Shown: one piece after another, positions 8,027-17,000 of the stretch
Position numbering within the stretch: position 1 is the first letter of the stretch
Layout: each line of letters starts with the position of its first letter
Assembly (NCBI RefSeq): GCF_029210375.1
Contig: NZ_JARGER010000025.1
Coordinates: 1-64,000 of the forward strand
Direction: 5' to 3'
Source: Nocardioides sp. YIM 152315
Lineage (GTDB): Bacteria; Actinomycetota; Actinomycetes; Propionibacteriales; Nocardioidaceae
Length of the DNA stretch: 64,000 nt
Notes under the pieces: model-generated
Database searches by the model: none
The model's input: the letters and a program-made list of their open reading frames with translations, nothing else
What the model was told of the DNA's origin: nothing
Translations under genes and position numbers: made by a program

Positions 8027-8980
8027 TCAGGCCGCGCGGTCGGCCGGGAACAGCACGCTCCGGATCAGGGCCGCGGTGCGTGCGGGGTCGAAGAGGTCGG
8101 CCCAGACGATGCGGATGCACTGCCAGCCCGTGAGTCGGCAGATCAGGTCCTGGCGACGCTTCTCGCGCACCACGACATCGGAGGCGCTCTCACCGTCCCG
8201 GAGCAGCTTCTCGTACTTGACCATGCCGTCGAACTCCAGGAAGACCCCGAGCTCGGGCCAGGCGAAGTCGACGCGAGCGACGACCCGGCCGTTGTCGTCC
8301 TTGATCTCGTACTGCGGTTCGGGCATCGGCAGACCCTGGCGAAAGCACAGGTAGTAAGTGCGGCACTCCCCCACCGACTCGAACCGCGGGTCCGCCAACC
8401 GGAGGACGAGGTCCGTGCTCAGCGTGTGCGGCCACTGCTGCATGTGCTGCTGGTAGCGCGCGGCCAGCGCCTCGGGCGTCGTGTGGCGTTCGTGGAGGAG
8501 GTGGCTGACCACACAGAGGCTCGCCTCCGCGTCGGCCACGGTGGTGACCTCGAGACCCAGCCTCGTGGCAGCCATGACCGGCAGGTCGTCGCGCCGGCAG
8601 GCGTCGTCGGGCAAGATCACCCCGCTGTGCTGCTGCACACCGGCCTCCTGACGACCGGCCTTGTGGTCCTCGCGCGTCACGTGCACCTGGCTGAGGTCGA
8701 TACCCCAGGTCGGGGCGTCGTAGAAGGGAAGGCCCGACGTGTGCGAGACGACAACGGGCGTCCGCGCTTGGGCAACGACGGCGCGCGTCACCAGGGCGTG
8801 CCGGTTCGCGTGGTCGAGCGCTCCCCAGGTGTGCGCCTCCGTGTAGGCACCGTGGCGGAGCTTCACCCAGGTCCCGTCCTGCACCAGCCGCGCGATGGCC
8901 TTGTCGTTGTAGCCCTCCTCGAGAAGCTGACGGCGAAGCATCACCCGGCCGCGGCGGGCGTCGTTCATCGGGATCATCAT
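8027..8980 (-). CDS. AbiEi-like antitoxin-domain protein with DUF559-like C-terminus
   Basis: A 317-residue protein. The N-terminal part (about residues 8-60: RRQLLEEGYNDKAIARLVQDGTWVKLRHGAY in pieces) resembles the winged-helix AbiEi antitoxin domain of type IV toxin-antitoxin systems. The C-terminal 100 residues (RVDFAWPELGVFLEFDG followed by a basic helix and RIVWADL) resemble the DUF559/endonuclease-like fold, with the RVDFAWPE and EFDG acidic positions expected of a PD-(D/E)xK core. No AbiEii toxin gene lies next to it. It stands alone between two inverted 66-bp repeats. Such solo genes are common in actinobacteria; the function is not established. Start chosen at ATG 8980, though 8968 is also possible. 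Confidence 0.8.
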   Translation of the reverse strand: MMIPMNDARRGRVMLRRQLLEEGYNDKAIARLVQDGTWVKLRHGAYTEAHTWGALDHANRHALVTRAVVAQARTPVVVSHTSGLPFYDAPTWGIDLSQVHVTREDHKAGRQEAGVQQHSGVILPDDACRRDDLPVMAATRLGLEVTTVADAEASLCVVSHLLHERHTTPEALAARYQQHMQQWPHTLSTDLVLRLADPRFESVGECRTYYLCFRQGLPMPEPQYEIKDDNGRVVARVDFAWPELGVFLEFDGMVKYEKLLRDGESASDVVVREKRRQDLICRLTGWQCIRIVWADLFDPARTAALIRSVLFPADRAA

Positions 8981-9064
8981 GCTGGCGGTCTGCCCACGGC
9001 TCCGCCCGCCCACGCCGGCCAATCGAGGCCTGTGGACAACCGGCGAAGCCCGCTCTTGGCCCAG

Positions 9065-9130
9065 AACCGGAACCTTTCGGGGGGAGTTTCCGATCAACAG
9101 TTCCGGTTTCCCCGGCCCACCGGGGAAACC
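9065..9130. repeat. Right inverted copy of 66-bp hairpin repeat
   Basis: The inverted partner of 7938-8003. The inner end is AACCGGAACC and the outer end is the same perfect 11-bp-arm hairpin (9105-9130) with loop CCCA. It lies just upstream of the AbiEi-like gene and before the LLM oxidoreductase operon. Confidence 0.85.
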
Positions 9131-9189
9131 CGCCTCAGGGCGCCGCCCCGAGTGGCAGGCCGAGGCGCGGCCTTGCCACCCCCGAGACC

Positions 9190-9208
9190 GTGACAGTTAT
9201 GCTGTCAC
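9190..9208. promoter_or_regulatory. Palindromic operator GTGACAG-N5-CTGTCAC
   Basis: A perfect inverted repeat with 7-bp arms and a 5-bp spacer ends one base before the ATG of the LLM oxidoreductase. No Shine-Dalgarno sequence is visible between it and the start, so a bound repressor would block the start region and the mRNA may be leaderless. Size and symmetry suit a TetR-family operator. The regulator is not in the window. Confidence 0.6.
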
Positions 9209-9209
9209 A

Positions 9210-10247
9210 ATGAAGCTCTCGACGCCGCTGATGTACGCGGGCAACCCACGCGAGTCCGCCGACCAGGTGGTTGCCCTGGAGAAGGCCGGACTCGACACCG
9301 TGTGGGTCGCCGAGGCGTACGGGTTCGACTCCCCCACGCTGATGGGATACCTCGCCGCCAAGACCGAGACCGTCGAGATCGGGGCGGGCATCCTCAACGT
9401 CTTCTCCCGTACTCCGAGCGCGCTGCTGCAGACCGCCGCCGGACTCGACAACGTGTCGGGTGGCCGTGCGGTCATCGGGCTCGGCGCGTCCGGCCCGCAG
9501 GTGATCGAGGGCTTCCACGGCCTGCCCTACGAGAAGCCGCTCGGTCGCACTCGCGAGGTCATCTCGATCCTGCGCCAAGGGCTGCGGCGCGAGCGGCTCG
9601 AGCACGACGGCAGGATCTTCACCCTGCCGCTGCCGGCCGACCAGGGCCTCGGCCTCGGCAAGCCGCTCAAGCTGCTGACCAAGGTCGAGCGCAACAGCAT
9701 CCCCGTCTGGGTGGCCGCGCTCGGCGACGGCAACGTCGCGATGACCGCGGAGCTCGCCGACGGCTGGCTGCCCTTCCTCTTCCTGCCCGAGAAGGCGCAC
9801 GAGGTCTGGGGCGACGCACTCGCCAAGGGCGCCGCCAAGCGCTCCCCCGACCTGGCGCCGCTGGAGGTGTCCGCGGGCGGCATGGTCGCGATCGGCGAGG
9901 GCGAGGACACCAAGAAGCTGCTCGACCTCATGCGCCCGATGTACGCGCTCTACGTCGGCGGCATGGGCGCTCGCGGCAAGAACTTCTACAACGAGCTCGC
10001 GTGCCACTACGGCTACGAGAAGGAGGCCAGGCAGATCCAGGACCTCTACCTCGGCGGCAACAAGCGCGACGCCGAGGCGCTCGTGCCCACCGAGTGGCTG
10101 GAGGCCGGCAACCTGGTCGGCCCGGCGTCGTACGTCCGGGAGCGCCTCGCCGCCTTCCGCGAGGCCGGCGTCACCAACCTGCAGATCAGCCCGGTCACCG
10201 AGGACCCCGCTGCCACCGTCGCCCAGATCAAGGAGTGGGTGTCCTGA
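9210..10247 (+). CDS. LLM-class F420-dependent oxidoreductase
   Basis: A 345-residue luciferase-like (beta/alpha)8 enzyme. The N-terminus MKLSTPLMYAGNPRESADQV and the segment VGLDTVWVAEAYGFDSPTL-type core (here ALEKAGLDTVWVAEAYGFD) are typical of F420-dependent LLM proteins. GRAVIGLGASGPQVIEGFHG forms the cofactor-binding loop. Its stop shares one base with the ATG of an acyl-CoA dehydrogenase, so the two act in one pathway, probably lipid or steroid side-chain catabolism (inferred). Upstream is a palindromic operator. Cofactor assignment to F420 rather than FMN is by family resemblance. Confidence 0.88.
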   Translation: MKLSTPLMYAGNPRESADQVVALEKAGLDTVWVAEAYGFDSPTLMGYLAAKTETVEIGAGILNVFSRTPSALLQTAAGLDNVSGGRAVIGLGASGPQVIEGFHGLPYEKPLGRTREVISILRQGLRRERLEHDGRIFTLPLPADQGLGLGKPLKLLTKVERNSIPVWVAALGDGNVAMTAELADGWLPFLFLPEKAHEVWGDALAKGAAKRSPDLAPLEVSAGGMVAIGEGEDTKKLLDLMRPMYALYVGGMGARGKNFYNELACHYGYEKEARQIQDLYLGGNKRDAEALVPTEWLEAGNLVGPASYVRERLAAFREAGVTNLQISPVTEDPAATVAQIKEWVS

Positions 10248-11392
10248 TGGACCGTCCCAGCATCTACGAGCAGGAGCACGAGGACTTCCGCCAGACCGTG
10301 CGGGCCTTCTGCGAGAAGGAGGTAGTCCCCTTCCACGACGAGTGGGAGCAGGACGGACAGGTCAGCCGCGAGGTCTGGCTCAGGGCCGGCGAGGCGGGGC
10401 TGCTCTGCTTCGACGTCGAGGAGGAGTACGGCGGTGCCGGGGTCCGGGACTTCCGCTACAACACGATCGTGGCCGAGGAGCTGGCCCGGATCGGCGCCAG
10501 CGGCCCCGGCTTCCCGGTGCACAGCGACATCATCGTCCCCTACATCTCCTCGCTGGCGACGCCCGAGCAGAAGCAGCGCTGGCTGCCCGGCCTGGTCAGC
10601 GGCGAGCTCATCTCGGCGATCGCGATGACCGAGCCCGGTGCCGGCAGCGACCTGCAGGGCATCCGCACCAGCGCGGTCGACAAGGGCGATCACTACGTGC
10701 TGAACGGCTCGAAGACGTTCATCAGCAACGGCATCATGTCCGACCTGGTGATCGTGGTCTGCCGCACCGATCCCGACGCCGGCCACAAGGGCATCAGCCT
10801 GCTGGTCGTCGAGCGCGGCATGAAGGGCTTCGAGCGCGGCCGCAACCTCGACAAGGTGGGCATGAAGGCCCAGGACACCGCGGAGCTGTTCTTCGACAAC
10901 GTCGAGGTGCCCAAGACGAACCTGCTCGGCGAGGAGGGCTCGGGCTTCATCTCCCTGATGATGAACCTGCCGCAGGAGCGCATCTCCATCGCCGCCATGG
11001 CCGTCGCCGCCATCGAACAGGTGCTGGACCTGTCGCTGTCCTACGCCAAGGAACGGCAGGCCTTCGGCAAGCCGATCGGCTCCTTCCAGCACAACCGGTT
11101 CGTGCTGGCCGAGATGGCCACCCACGCCCACGTGGCGCGGGTCTTCATCAACGACTGCATCCTCAAGCTCAACGCCGGCGAGGTCGACCCCTCGCTCGCC
11201 TCGATGGCGAAGTGGTGGACGACCGAGCTCCAGAAGCAGGTCGTCGACGCCGGCGTGCAACTGCACGGCGGGTACGGCTACATGATGGAGTACCCCATCG
11301 CCAGGGCCTTCACCGACAGCCGGATCCAGACGATCTACGGCGGCACCACCGAGATCCAGAAGGAGATCATCGGGCGCTCGCTCGGCGTCTGA
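10247..11392 (+). CDS. Acyl-CoA dehydrogenase
   Basis: A 381-residue acyl-CoA dehydrogenase. Seen are the FAD/substrate motif AIAMTEPGAGSDL (residues about 124-136), the KTFISNG strand, and the C-terminal QLHGGYGYMMEYPIAR and IYGGTTEIQKEI segments. The position of the usual MCAD catalytic Glu is Gly (YGGT). By analogy with long-chain and isovaleryl enzymes, Glu244 in LPQERISIA is the likely base. The gene overlaps the LLM gene by one base and is followed by a strong hairpin. The chain-length preference is not determined. Confidence 0.95.
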   Translation: MDRPSIYEQEHEDFRQTVRAFCEKEVVPFHDEWEQDGQVSREVWLRAGEAGLLCFDVEEEYGGAGVRDFRYNTIVAEELARIGASGPGFPVHSDIIVPYISSLATPEQKQRWLPGLVSGELISAIAMTEPGAGSDLQGIRTSAVDKGDHYVLNGSKTFISNGIMSDLVIVVCRTDPDAGHKGISLLVVERGMKGFERGRNLDKVGMKAQDTAELFFDNVEVPKTNLLGEEGSGFISLMMNLPQERISIAAMAVAAIEQVLDLSLSYAKERQAFGKPIGSFQHNRFVLAEMATHAHVARVFINDCILKLNAGEVDPSLASMAKWWTTELQKQVVDAGVQLHGGYGYMMEYPIARAFTDSRIQTIYGGTTEIQKEIIGRSLGV

Positions 11393-11410
11393 GGGTCGAC
11401 GTACGACGGA

Positions 11411-11436
11411 CGGCCCCGGGCAGCTGCCCGGGGCCG
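11411..11436. terminator. Hairpin between convergent genes
   Basis: A perfectly self-complementary stem (arms begin CGGCCCCGGGCAG) lies 18 bp after the acyl-CoA dehydrogenase stop and 12 bp before the end of the convergent OmpA-like gene. It has no long U-tract on the plus strand but is positioned to terminate both genes. Confidence 0.7.
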
Positions 11437-11448
11437 TTCGGCGCATCG

Positions 11449-12861
11449 CTAGGGAAGCGGAGGCTCCTCACACAGGGGGTCGCTCGGGCGGACCTCGATC
11501 CAGTCCGCGATGGAGCGAACGCCGTCGGCATCGACCGCACGGAGCCCGATCCACTGCGTCGACTGGCACAGGTCGGCGATCGTGACCTCGGGCGTGCTGT
11601 AGAGGGACCCACTCTCCTGGGTCGCCGGCACCGACGCCCACGAGCCGTGGTGGTCCTCGTCCGGTCCGAAGGCGAACTCGTACGTCGTCTCCGCGGTCGC
11701 ATCCGCGCCGCGGTTGAACCAGAGCCTGACCAAGGGGAGACCGGAGTCGGTGACGCTGGAGAGCTGCGGCTTGTCCGGTCCCGCGAGGCAGACGATGTCG
11801 GCAGAGTTGCTGGACGGCGAGGTCACGGTCCCCGTCACGGCCCGCAGCTGGAACGGCACCGTCCGGTCGAGGGTCTTGCTGTCGGCGCACGCCGCGGCGA
11901 GGCCGGGACTCGTGAGCGTCCCGAACCAGAAGTCGTCGATCATCAACGTGACGGACAGCGGCACCCAGTCGGTGCCGTTGATCGAGAGCTCGTAGCTGGC
12001 GGCGTCCGACGCGGACGACGGCTCGAAGACGACGCCGAAGTCGTTCGCGGCGCTCTGCTTGGCGTGCGACGCCGTCGGGGCGGACGGGACGCTGGTCGTC
12101 GGGGTGGTCACGTCGGGGACTGGGGCCGGGGCCGGAGCCGGAGCCGGAGCCGGCGCTGGCGCCGGAGCCGGGGCGGGCGCCGGGACCGGAGCAGGCGCGA
12201 CCGCGCGGGTCATCTCGACCACCACGCGGCGGTTGAGCGCGCGGTCGTGGGCGCGGCCGCCCACGACGGCGGGCAGCCTGAACCCGTGGCCACGGACGGT
12301 GGTCCGCACTCCCGGCAGCAGCCTCTCCAGGCGGTCGCACACGGCGGCGGCGCGGCCCGCGGCGAGCTCACGGCCGTGCTCGCGAGTGGAGCCGTAGTCG
12401 GCGTGACCCTCGCAGCGGATCGCCGCCGCGCCCGCGAACGCCTTCGCGACACCCACCAGCTGGGTCTTCGCGACCGACGTCAGCGAGGTCGTGTTGATCA
12501 CGAACAGGCCGCGGCCGTCGAGCGTGAGGGCCTGGCCCTCCTCGACCCGGTGACCGAGCGCGACACGCATCGGCACCGCCAGGCCACCGTCGGCGGTGCG
12601 GTACGCCGCGCGGGTGAGCTGAAGACGCTCGCCGGCAGCCTTCCTGCCGAACTTCTTCGGGCGAGCCGGCACCGGGATCGCACGCTTGCGCTCGGCGGGC
12701 GTCAACGGGTCGACGAACCACGCCGACGTCGACTCGGCGGTCGGCCCGCGGTGCGAGCCGGTGGGGGCCGCCGAGGCGGAGCCGCCGGCGGTGAGGACAA
12801 GGGCGGATGCCGACGCGGCGGCCGCGACCGCGGCCAGCAGCCGGCGCGAACACAGGGACAC
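11449..12861 (-). CDS. Secreted OmpA-like domain protein with Pro-Ala linker
   Basis: A 470-residue exported protein. From GTG 12861 it starts with a basic-hydrophobic signal peptide (CSRRLLAAVAAAASASALVL, cleavage near ASAAP). An OmpA/MotB-like peptidoglycan-binding domain follows at about residues 125-220; GHADYGSTREHGRELAAGRA and ALNRRVVVEM are its hallmarks. Then comes a run of about a dozen Pro-Ala units encoded by hexanucleotide repeats (12120-12195), and a C-terminal part with fibronectin-like character and paired Cys residues. It probably binds the cell wall. A TTG 57 bases upstream would add a non-signal-like extension. Confidence 0.82.
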   Translation of the reverse strand: MSLCSRRLLAAVAAAASASALVLTAGGSASAAPTGSHRGPTAESTSAWFVDPLTPAERKRAIPVPARPKKFGRKAAGERLQLTRAAYRTADGGLAVPMRVALGHRVEEGQALTLDGRGLFVINTTSLTSVAKTQLVGVAKAFAGAAAIRCEGHADYGSTREHGRELAAGRAAAVCDRLERLLPGVRTTVRGHGFRLPAVVGGRAHDRALNRRVVVEMTRAVAPAPVPAPAPAPAPAPAPAPAPAPAPVPDVTTPTTSVPSAPTASHAKQSAANDFGVVFEPSSASDAASYELSINGTDWVPLSVTLMIDDFWFGTLTSPGLAAACADSKTLDRTVPFQLRAVTGTVTSPSSNSADIVCLAGPDKPQLSSVTDSGLPLVRLWFNRGADATAETTYEFAFGPDEDHHGSWASVPATQESGSLYSTPEVTIADLCQSTQWIGLRAVDADGVRSIADWIEVRPSDPLCEEPPLP

Positions 12862-13042
12862 GCTCAGACCGATCTGTTGAAGACGAAAGGCAGCGCAACC
12901 ACTGCCAGAAGTCAGCAATCGACCGGATCACCCGGAATCGGAGAGGTGGACCCGGGATTTCGCAGGCTCCTCTGGTGCCACCGCCCGCGATGGGCGAGGC
13001 TGTGACCCTCGCCACTTCGACTCCGTCCCCGAGGAGCAGCCG

Positions 13043-14869
13043 ATGTCCGACGACGTACTCACCGAGCGCGCCCGCATCCAGGCCGAGATCGAGGGGCGCA
13101 CGCTCGTCGACGCGCTGGCCGACACCGTCGGCGCGCACGCCGGGCAGCCGGCGTACTCCGACCGGCACCACGTGCCCGAGGGCGAGTCCTGGCGCACGCT
13201 GACCTGGGCGGAGACGCGCGAGCGGGCGCTCGACGTCGCGGCCGGGCTGATGGAGCGCGGCGTCGTGGCCGGCGACACCGTCGCGATCATGGCGTCCAAC
13301 CGGATCGAGCACTTCCTCGCCGACATGGGTGCGGTGCATGCCGGGGCGACGCCGATGTCGATCTACAACACGCTGTCGCCCGAGCAGGTCGCCTACGTCG
13401 CGGGGCACGCCCGGCCGACGGTCGTCTTCCTCGAGACCGCGGAGCACCGGGCGCGCTGGGAGAAGGCGCTGGCCGAGGTCGACAGCCTCCACACGGTCGT
13501 GATGCTCGACGAGGACTGGGACGGGCTGGTGGCCGCGGGTGCGGCCCACCGCTCCGCGAACCCGGGCTCGGTCGAGGCGCGGGCCGGCGAGGTCACGCCG
13601 GACTCCCCCGCGACGATCCTCTACACGTCCGGGACGACGGGGAACCCCAAGGGCGTGGTGCTCACCCACCACAACGTGCTCTACGAGGCGATCTCCACCC
13701 AGGAGAAGGCCGGGCTGACGGATCCGCAGCGGTCGGTGAGCTATCTGCCGCTCGCCCACATCGCCGAGCGGGTGCTCGGCCTCTACGGCCCGCAGATCCA
13801 GGGCAGCCACCTGCACGCGATCGGCGACCCGGCCGAGTTGCTCGGCGCACTGGGCGAGGTGCACCCGACGGCGTTCTTCGGCGTCCCGCGCGTGTGGGAG
13901 AAGATCAAGACCGGCCTCTCCGCCAAGCTCGCCGCCGACCCCGACGCGGCCAACCGCGAGATGGTTCAGAGGGCCATGGCCGCGGGGCTCGCGTGGGTGC
14001 AGGCGCAGGAGGTCGGCGGCACGATGACGCCCGCGATCGAGGAGGCCTACCGCCAGGCCGACGAGCAGATCCTCGGCTTCCTCAAGCTGCTGCTCGGTCT
14101 CGACCAGGTCACCTGGGCGGGTTCGGCGGCCGCCCCGATGCCGCTGGACGTCGCGCAGTTCATGGCCGGCCTCGGCCTCAAGGTCTACGACGTCTACGGC
14201 ATGACCGAGACCTGCGGTGCCGTCACCGCCAACGGCCCGGGCGGCTTCCGGTTGGGCACGGTCGGCCGCGCCAACCCGGGCATGGAGGTCCGGCTCGGCG
14301 ACGACGGCGAGATCCTCGTGCGCGGCCCGGTGAACACGCCCGGCTACCACCTCCAGGACGACGCGACCCGCACGCTCATCGACGACGACGGCTGGATCCA
14401 CACCGGCGACATCGGCACCCTCGACGACGAGGGCTTCTTCTCGGTCGTCGACCGCAAGAAGGAGCTGATCATCACCTCGGCCGGCAAGAACGTCGCACCG
14501 TCGAACATCGAGAACTACCTCAAGGAGTCGCCGCTCATCGGCCACGCGATGGCGATCGGCGACAACCGGCCGTACGTCGTCGCGATCCTCACCCTCGACG
14601 GCGAGATCGCGCCGCTGATGGCCCAGCAGATGGGCATCGAGTTCACCGACCTCGCCGACCTCGCGGAGAAGCCGGAGATCCGCTCGATCGTGCAGCAGAC
14701 GGTCGATGCGGCCAACGAGCGGCTGTCGCGGCCGGAGCAGGTGAAGTCGTTCGAGCTGCTGCCCGTCGAGTGGACCGCCGAGTCCGAGGAGCTCACCCCG
14801 ACGCTGAAGCTCAAGCGCCGGATCGTGAACGCGAAGTACTCCGACGTCGTGGACCGCCTCTACAGCTGA
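13043..14869 (+). CDS. Long-chain fatty-acid-CoA ligase (AMP-forming)
   Basis: A 608-residue ANL-superfamily acyl-CoA synthetase of the FadD15/bubblegum type. The ATP-binding P-loop TILYTSGTTGNPKGVVLTHH lies near residue 195, YDVYGMTETCGAV near 385, the DGWIHTGDIG motif near 450 and DRKKELIITSAGKNVAPSNI near 472. The final Lys-containing motif is LTPTLKLKRR. It activates fatty acids to acyl-CoA for beta-oxidation or lipid synthesis, which fits the nearby acyl-CoA dehydrogenase. The start follows a GGAGCAG-like ribosome site. Confidence 0.95.
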   Translation: MSDDVLTERARIQAEIEGRTLVDALADTVGAHAGQPAYSDRHHVPEGESWRTLTWAETRERALDVAAGLMERGVVAGDTVAIMASNRIEHFLADMGAVHAGATPMSIYNTLSPEQVAYVAGHARPTVVFLETAEHRARWEKALAEVDSLHTVVMLDEDWDGLVAAGAAHRSANPGSVEARAGEVTPDSPATILYTSGTTGNPKGVVLTHHNVLYEAISTQEKAGLTDPQRSVSYLPLAHIAERVLGLYGPQIQGSHLHAIGDPAELLGALGEVHPTAFFGVPRVWEKIKTGLSAKLAADPDAANREMVQRAMAAGLAWVQAQEVGGTMTPAIEEAYRQADEQILGFLKLLLGLDQVTWAGSAAAPMPLDVAQFMAGLGLKVYDVYGMTETCGAVTANGPGGFRLGTVGRANPGMEVRLGDDGEILVRGPVNTPGYHLQDDATRTLIDDDGWIHTGDIGTLDDEGFFSVVDRKKELIITSAGKNVAPSNIENYLKESPLIGHAMAIGDNRPYVVAILTLDGEIAPLMAQQMGIEFTDLADLAEKPEIRSIVQQTVDAANERLSRPEQVKSFELLPVEWTAESEELTPTLKLKRRIVNAKYSDVVDRLYS

Positions 14870-14888
14870 GTCGAGGCGGTCCACGACG
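14845..14888. terminator. Terminator hairpin overlapping the fadD stop codon
   Basis: The arms CGTCGTGGACCGCCTC (14845-14860) and GAGGCGGTCCACGACG (14873-14888) are perfectly complementary over 16 bp with a 12-nt loop. The left arm is the last coding codons of the acyl-CoA ligase and the stop lies in the loop. It ends 5 bp before the convergent thrombospondin-type-3 gene and may serve both. Confidence 0.75.
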
Positions 14889-14893
14889 GGCGG

Positions 14894-16837
14894 CTACCGG
14901 TTGCGCCTGCGCTTCGGCAGCTCGGCCGGGTTCGTGCCCTCCCGGATCTCGCGCTTGTCGCCGATCTTCCCGTGGTCGGAGTTCCAGTCGAGCGGGTTGG
15001 TCGGCATCCTGTTGAACCGCTTGTTCCTCTTGCCCGTCACCTCGGGCCGGTCGCGCAGGCCGTCGCGGTCGGAGTCCTTGCGGCGCGGGTTGCTGACGAA
15101 GCGCACGTGGTAGCGCTTGTTCTTGAACCCGCGGATCTCCTTGCGGTCCCGGATCCGATCGCGGTCGGAGTCGGCGCGCCTGGGGTTGGTGCGGACGAGA
15201 CCGATCCGATGAGCCGGCTTGTGCCGCACCACGACCTTCGTGCGGATCTTCGTGCCGCGGACCTCCTTGCGGTCCCTGATCCCGTCGTGATCGGTGTCGG
15301 CGCGGCGCGGGTTGGTCGTCACCCGGCCGAGCGTCCTGACCTTGAAGCCGTTGACCTCGCGGCCGTCGTTGATCCGGTCACGGTCGGTGTCCTTCTTGAC
15401 GGGAGAGGTCTTGATCAGCACCTCGCGACCGTCCGCGAGCTTGTCGCCGTCGGAGTCGGCCCGCGTCGGGTCGGTGCCGAACGTGGACTCGTTGCCGTCG
15501 GAGACCAGGTCGCCGTCGGTGTCGGGGCTCAGCGGGTCGGTGCCCTGCTGACCCTCCCGGCCGTCGGGTACGCCGTCGCCGTCGGTGTCGACGCCCGGCA
15601 CGCCCGGTCCCGGCGAGGCGGGGTCGAGCGGGTCGGAGCCGTTGACGACCTCGTAGCCGTCGCCGTACCCGTCGCCATCGGTGTCGGCGTTGCCCGGGTC
15701 GGTCCCGTGGTCGGCCTCCTCGCGGTCGGTCAGGCCGTCGCCGTCGGGGTCGCGTCCGGTGCCACCGCCACCGCCACCGCCACCACCGCTGGCGCAGTCG
15801 ACACCGCCGGCGGGCGCCGTAGCGCTGGCGGTCAGCGGGATCAGGTCGAGGCCGAGGATCGTGGTCGTGCCCTGCGCGACCCCGACGTGCAGGACCGTGG
15901 CCGCGCCCTCGGCCCCGGTGCCGTCGGCCGAGACGTCGTTGGTCTGCAGGCCCGGTGCCGACACCTCGAGGGTGAGGCCCGGGTTGCCCGGGATCGGAAG
16001 CGAGACCGGCGCCCCGTTCGACGGCACCTCGACGGCCTGACCACCCGCGACGAGGGTGATCGCCGGCGCGTCGTAGGTGACCGAGGCGTCGCCGGCGCTG
16101 CCACCGGCAAGCGCGGTGAGCGTCGGGACCGAGCCCACCCTCACCTGAGCGGCGCCGCCGAAGAGGCGGAGATCGAGGGTCGATGCCGACGCGGTGGCTC
16201 GTACGGCGTGGCCGCCGTCCCGCCCCACCAGCTCGGTGCGCTGGGACGTCGCCACGTTGTCGGGCAGGGTCAGCAGGTCGCCCACGCCGGGGACGCCGTT
16301 CGGCAGGACGGCGGCATCGGCGGTGCTGGCCACCGAGGCCGAGGACGCCTGTCCGCTGGGAACGCACGAGCCATCGGCCGTCGCGCGCGCCTGCGCGGTC
16401 GAGGTCGACACCCCGAGGTCCAGCAACGGCGCCGCGTTGGCCGGGACCGTGGTCTGCGTCGTCGGGCCCGGGTCGGGCGACGTCGGCGTCGCCTCGCTGT
16501 GGGCCGCGGAGAGCAGCGGCAGCAGGGTGCCGGCGACTCCGGAGCCCCCGATGTTGCGTGCGTCGGCCACGGCCCGCGGACTGATGGTCGCACCGCTCGA
16601 ACCGGTGACCGCGGCCACGGAGAGGTCGGCCAGCGTGGGCGCGGGCAGGCCACCGACCGCGGTCACGTGGGCCACCTGCGCGCTCGTCGCGGCGGCGTAC
16701 GCGCCCGGGTCGCGGGCGGCGGCGGCCGCCGTCGTCGTCCCGCCCGCGCCGACCAGGAGACCCGTGCAGCCCACCGCCAGGGCCGTGGTCGCAGCAGAGA
16801 CCTTCTTCCTTCGCGTTCCAGTCATCGTCATCCCCAT
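14894..16837 (-). CDS. Secreted thrombospondin type 3 repeat protein
   Basis: A 647-residue exported protein. A basic N-terminus and hydrophobic stretch (about residues 10-40) form a signal peptide. Residues about 50-340 are an Ala/Val/Thr-rich domain with alternating strand character. A poly-Gly linker follows. The C-terminal half has about ten calcium-binding DxDxDGxxD repeats of the thrombospondin type 3 kind (DPDGDGLTDREE, DTDGDGVPDGRE, DSDGDKLADGRE). Toward the C-terminus the repeats become Arg/Lys-rich (RADSDRDRIRDRKE). It is likely a calcium-stabilised surface or matrix protein. No anchor motif is visible. Confidence 0.85.
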   Translation of the reverse strand: MGMTMTGTRRKKVSAATTALAVGCTGLLVGAGGTTTAAAAARDPGAYAAATSAQVAHVTAVGGLPAPTLADLSVAAVTGSSGATISPRAVADARNIGGSGVAGTLLPLLSAAHSEATPTSPDPGPTTQTTVPANAAPLLDLGVSTSTAQARATADGSCVPSGQASSASVASTADAAVLPNGVPGVGDLLTLPDNVATSQRTELVGRDGGHAVRATASASTLDLRLFGGAAQVRVGSVPTLTALAGGSAGDASVTYDAPAITLVAGGQAVEVPSNGAPVSLPIPGNPGLTLEVSAPGLQTNDVSADGTGAEGAATVLHVGVAQGTTTILGLDLIPLTASATAPAGGVDCASGGGGGGGGGTGRDPDGDGLTDREEADHGTDPGNADTDGDGYGDGYEVVNGSDPLDPASPGPGVPGVDTDGDGVPDGREGQQGTDPLSPDTDGDLVSDGNESTFGTDPTRADSDGDKLADGREVLIKTSPVKKDTDRDRINDGREVNGFKVRTLGRVTTNPRRADTDHDGIRDRKEVRGTKIRTKVVVRHKPAHRIGLVRTNPRRADSDRDRIRDRKEIRGFKNKRYHVRFVSNPRRKDSDRDGLRDRPEVTGKRNKRFNRMPTNPLDWNSDHGKIGDKREIREGTNPAELPKRRRNR

Positions 16838-17000
16838 GTGTTCCGATGCCGACGCGGCGACTCCGCGCCGTTGCCCGGTCGGTGACCGATCCGTGCCGCG
16901 CTAAACCGTCGCACCGGGCGCGCGAATTGGACGGCCACGAGCCGGCCGAGGCCGTAGCCTCACTCACACGCCCGCCTTCGACCTCGGGAGGACCGCTGCC

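Noticed and set aside
12120..12195. GGAGCC/GGCGCC-type hexamer tandem repeat as a possible mobile or CRISPR-like repeat
   Set aside because: It encodes the Pro-Ala linker of the OmpA-like protein and needs no other explanation.
12992..13013. GGCGAG/CTCGCC inverted repeat before the acyl-CoA ligase
   Set aside because: Short arms of simple GC sequence; likely by chance.
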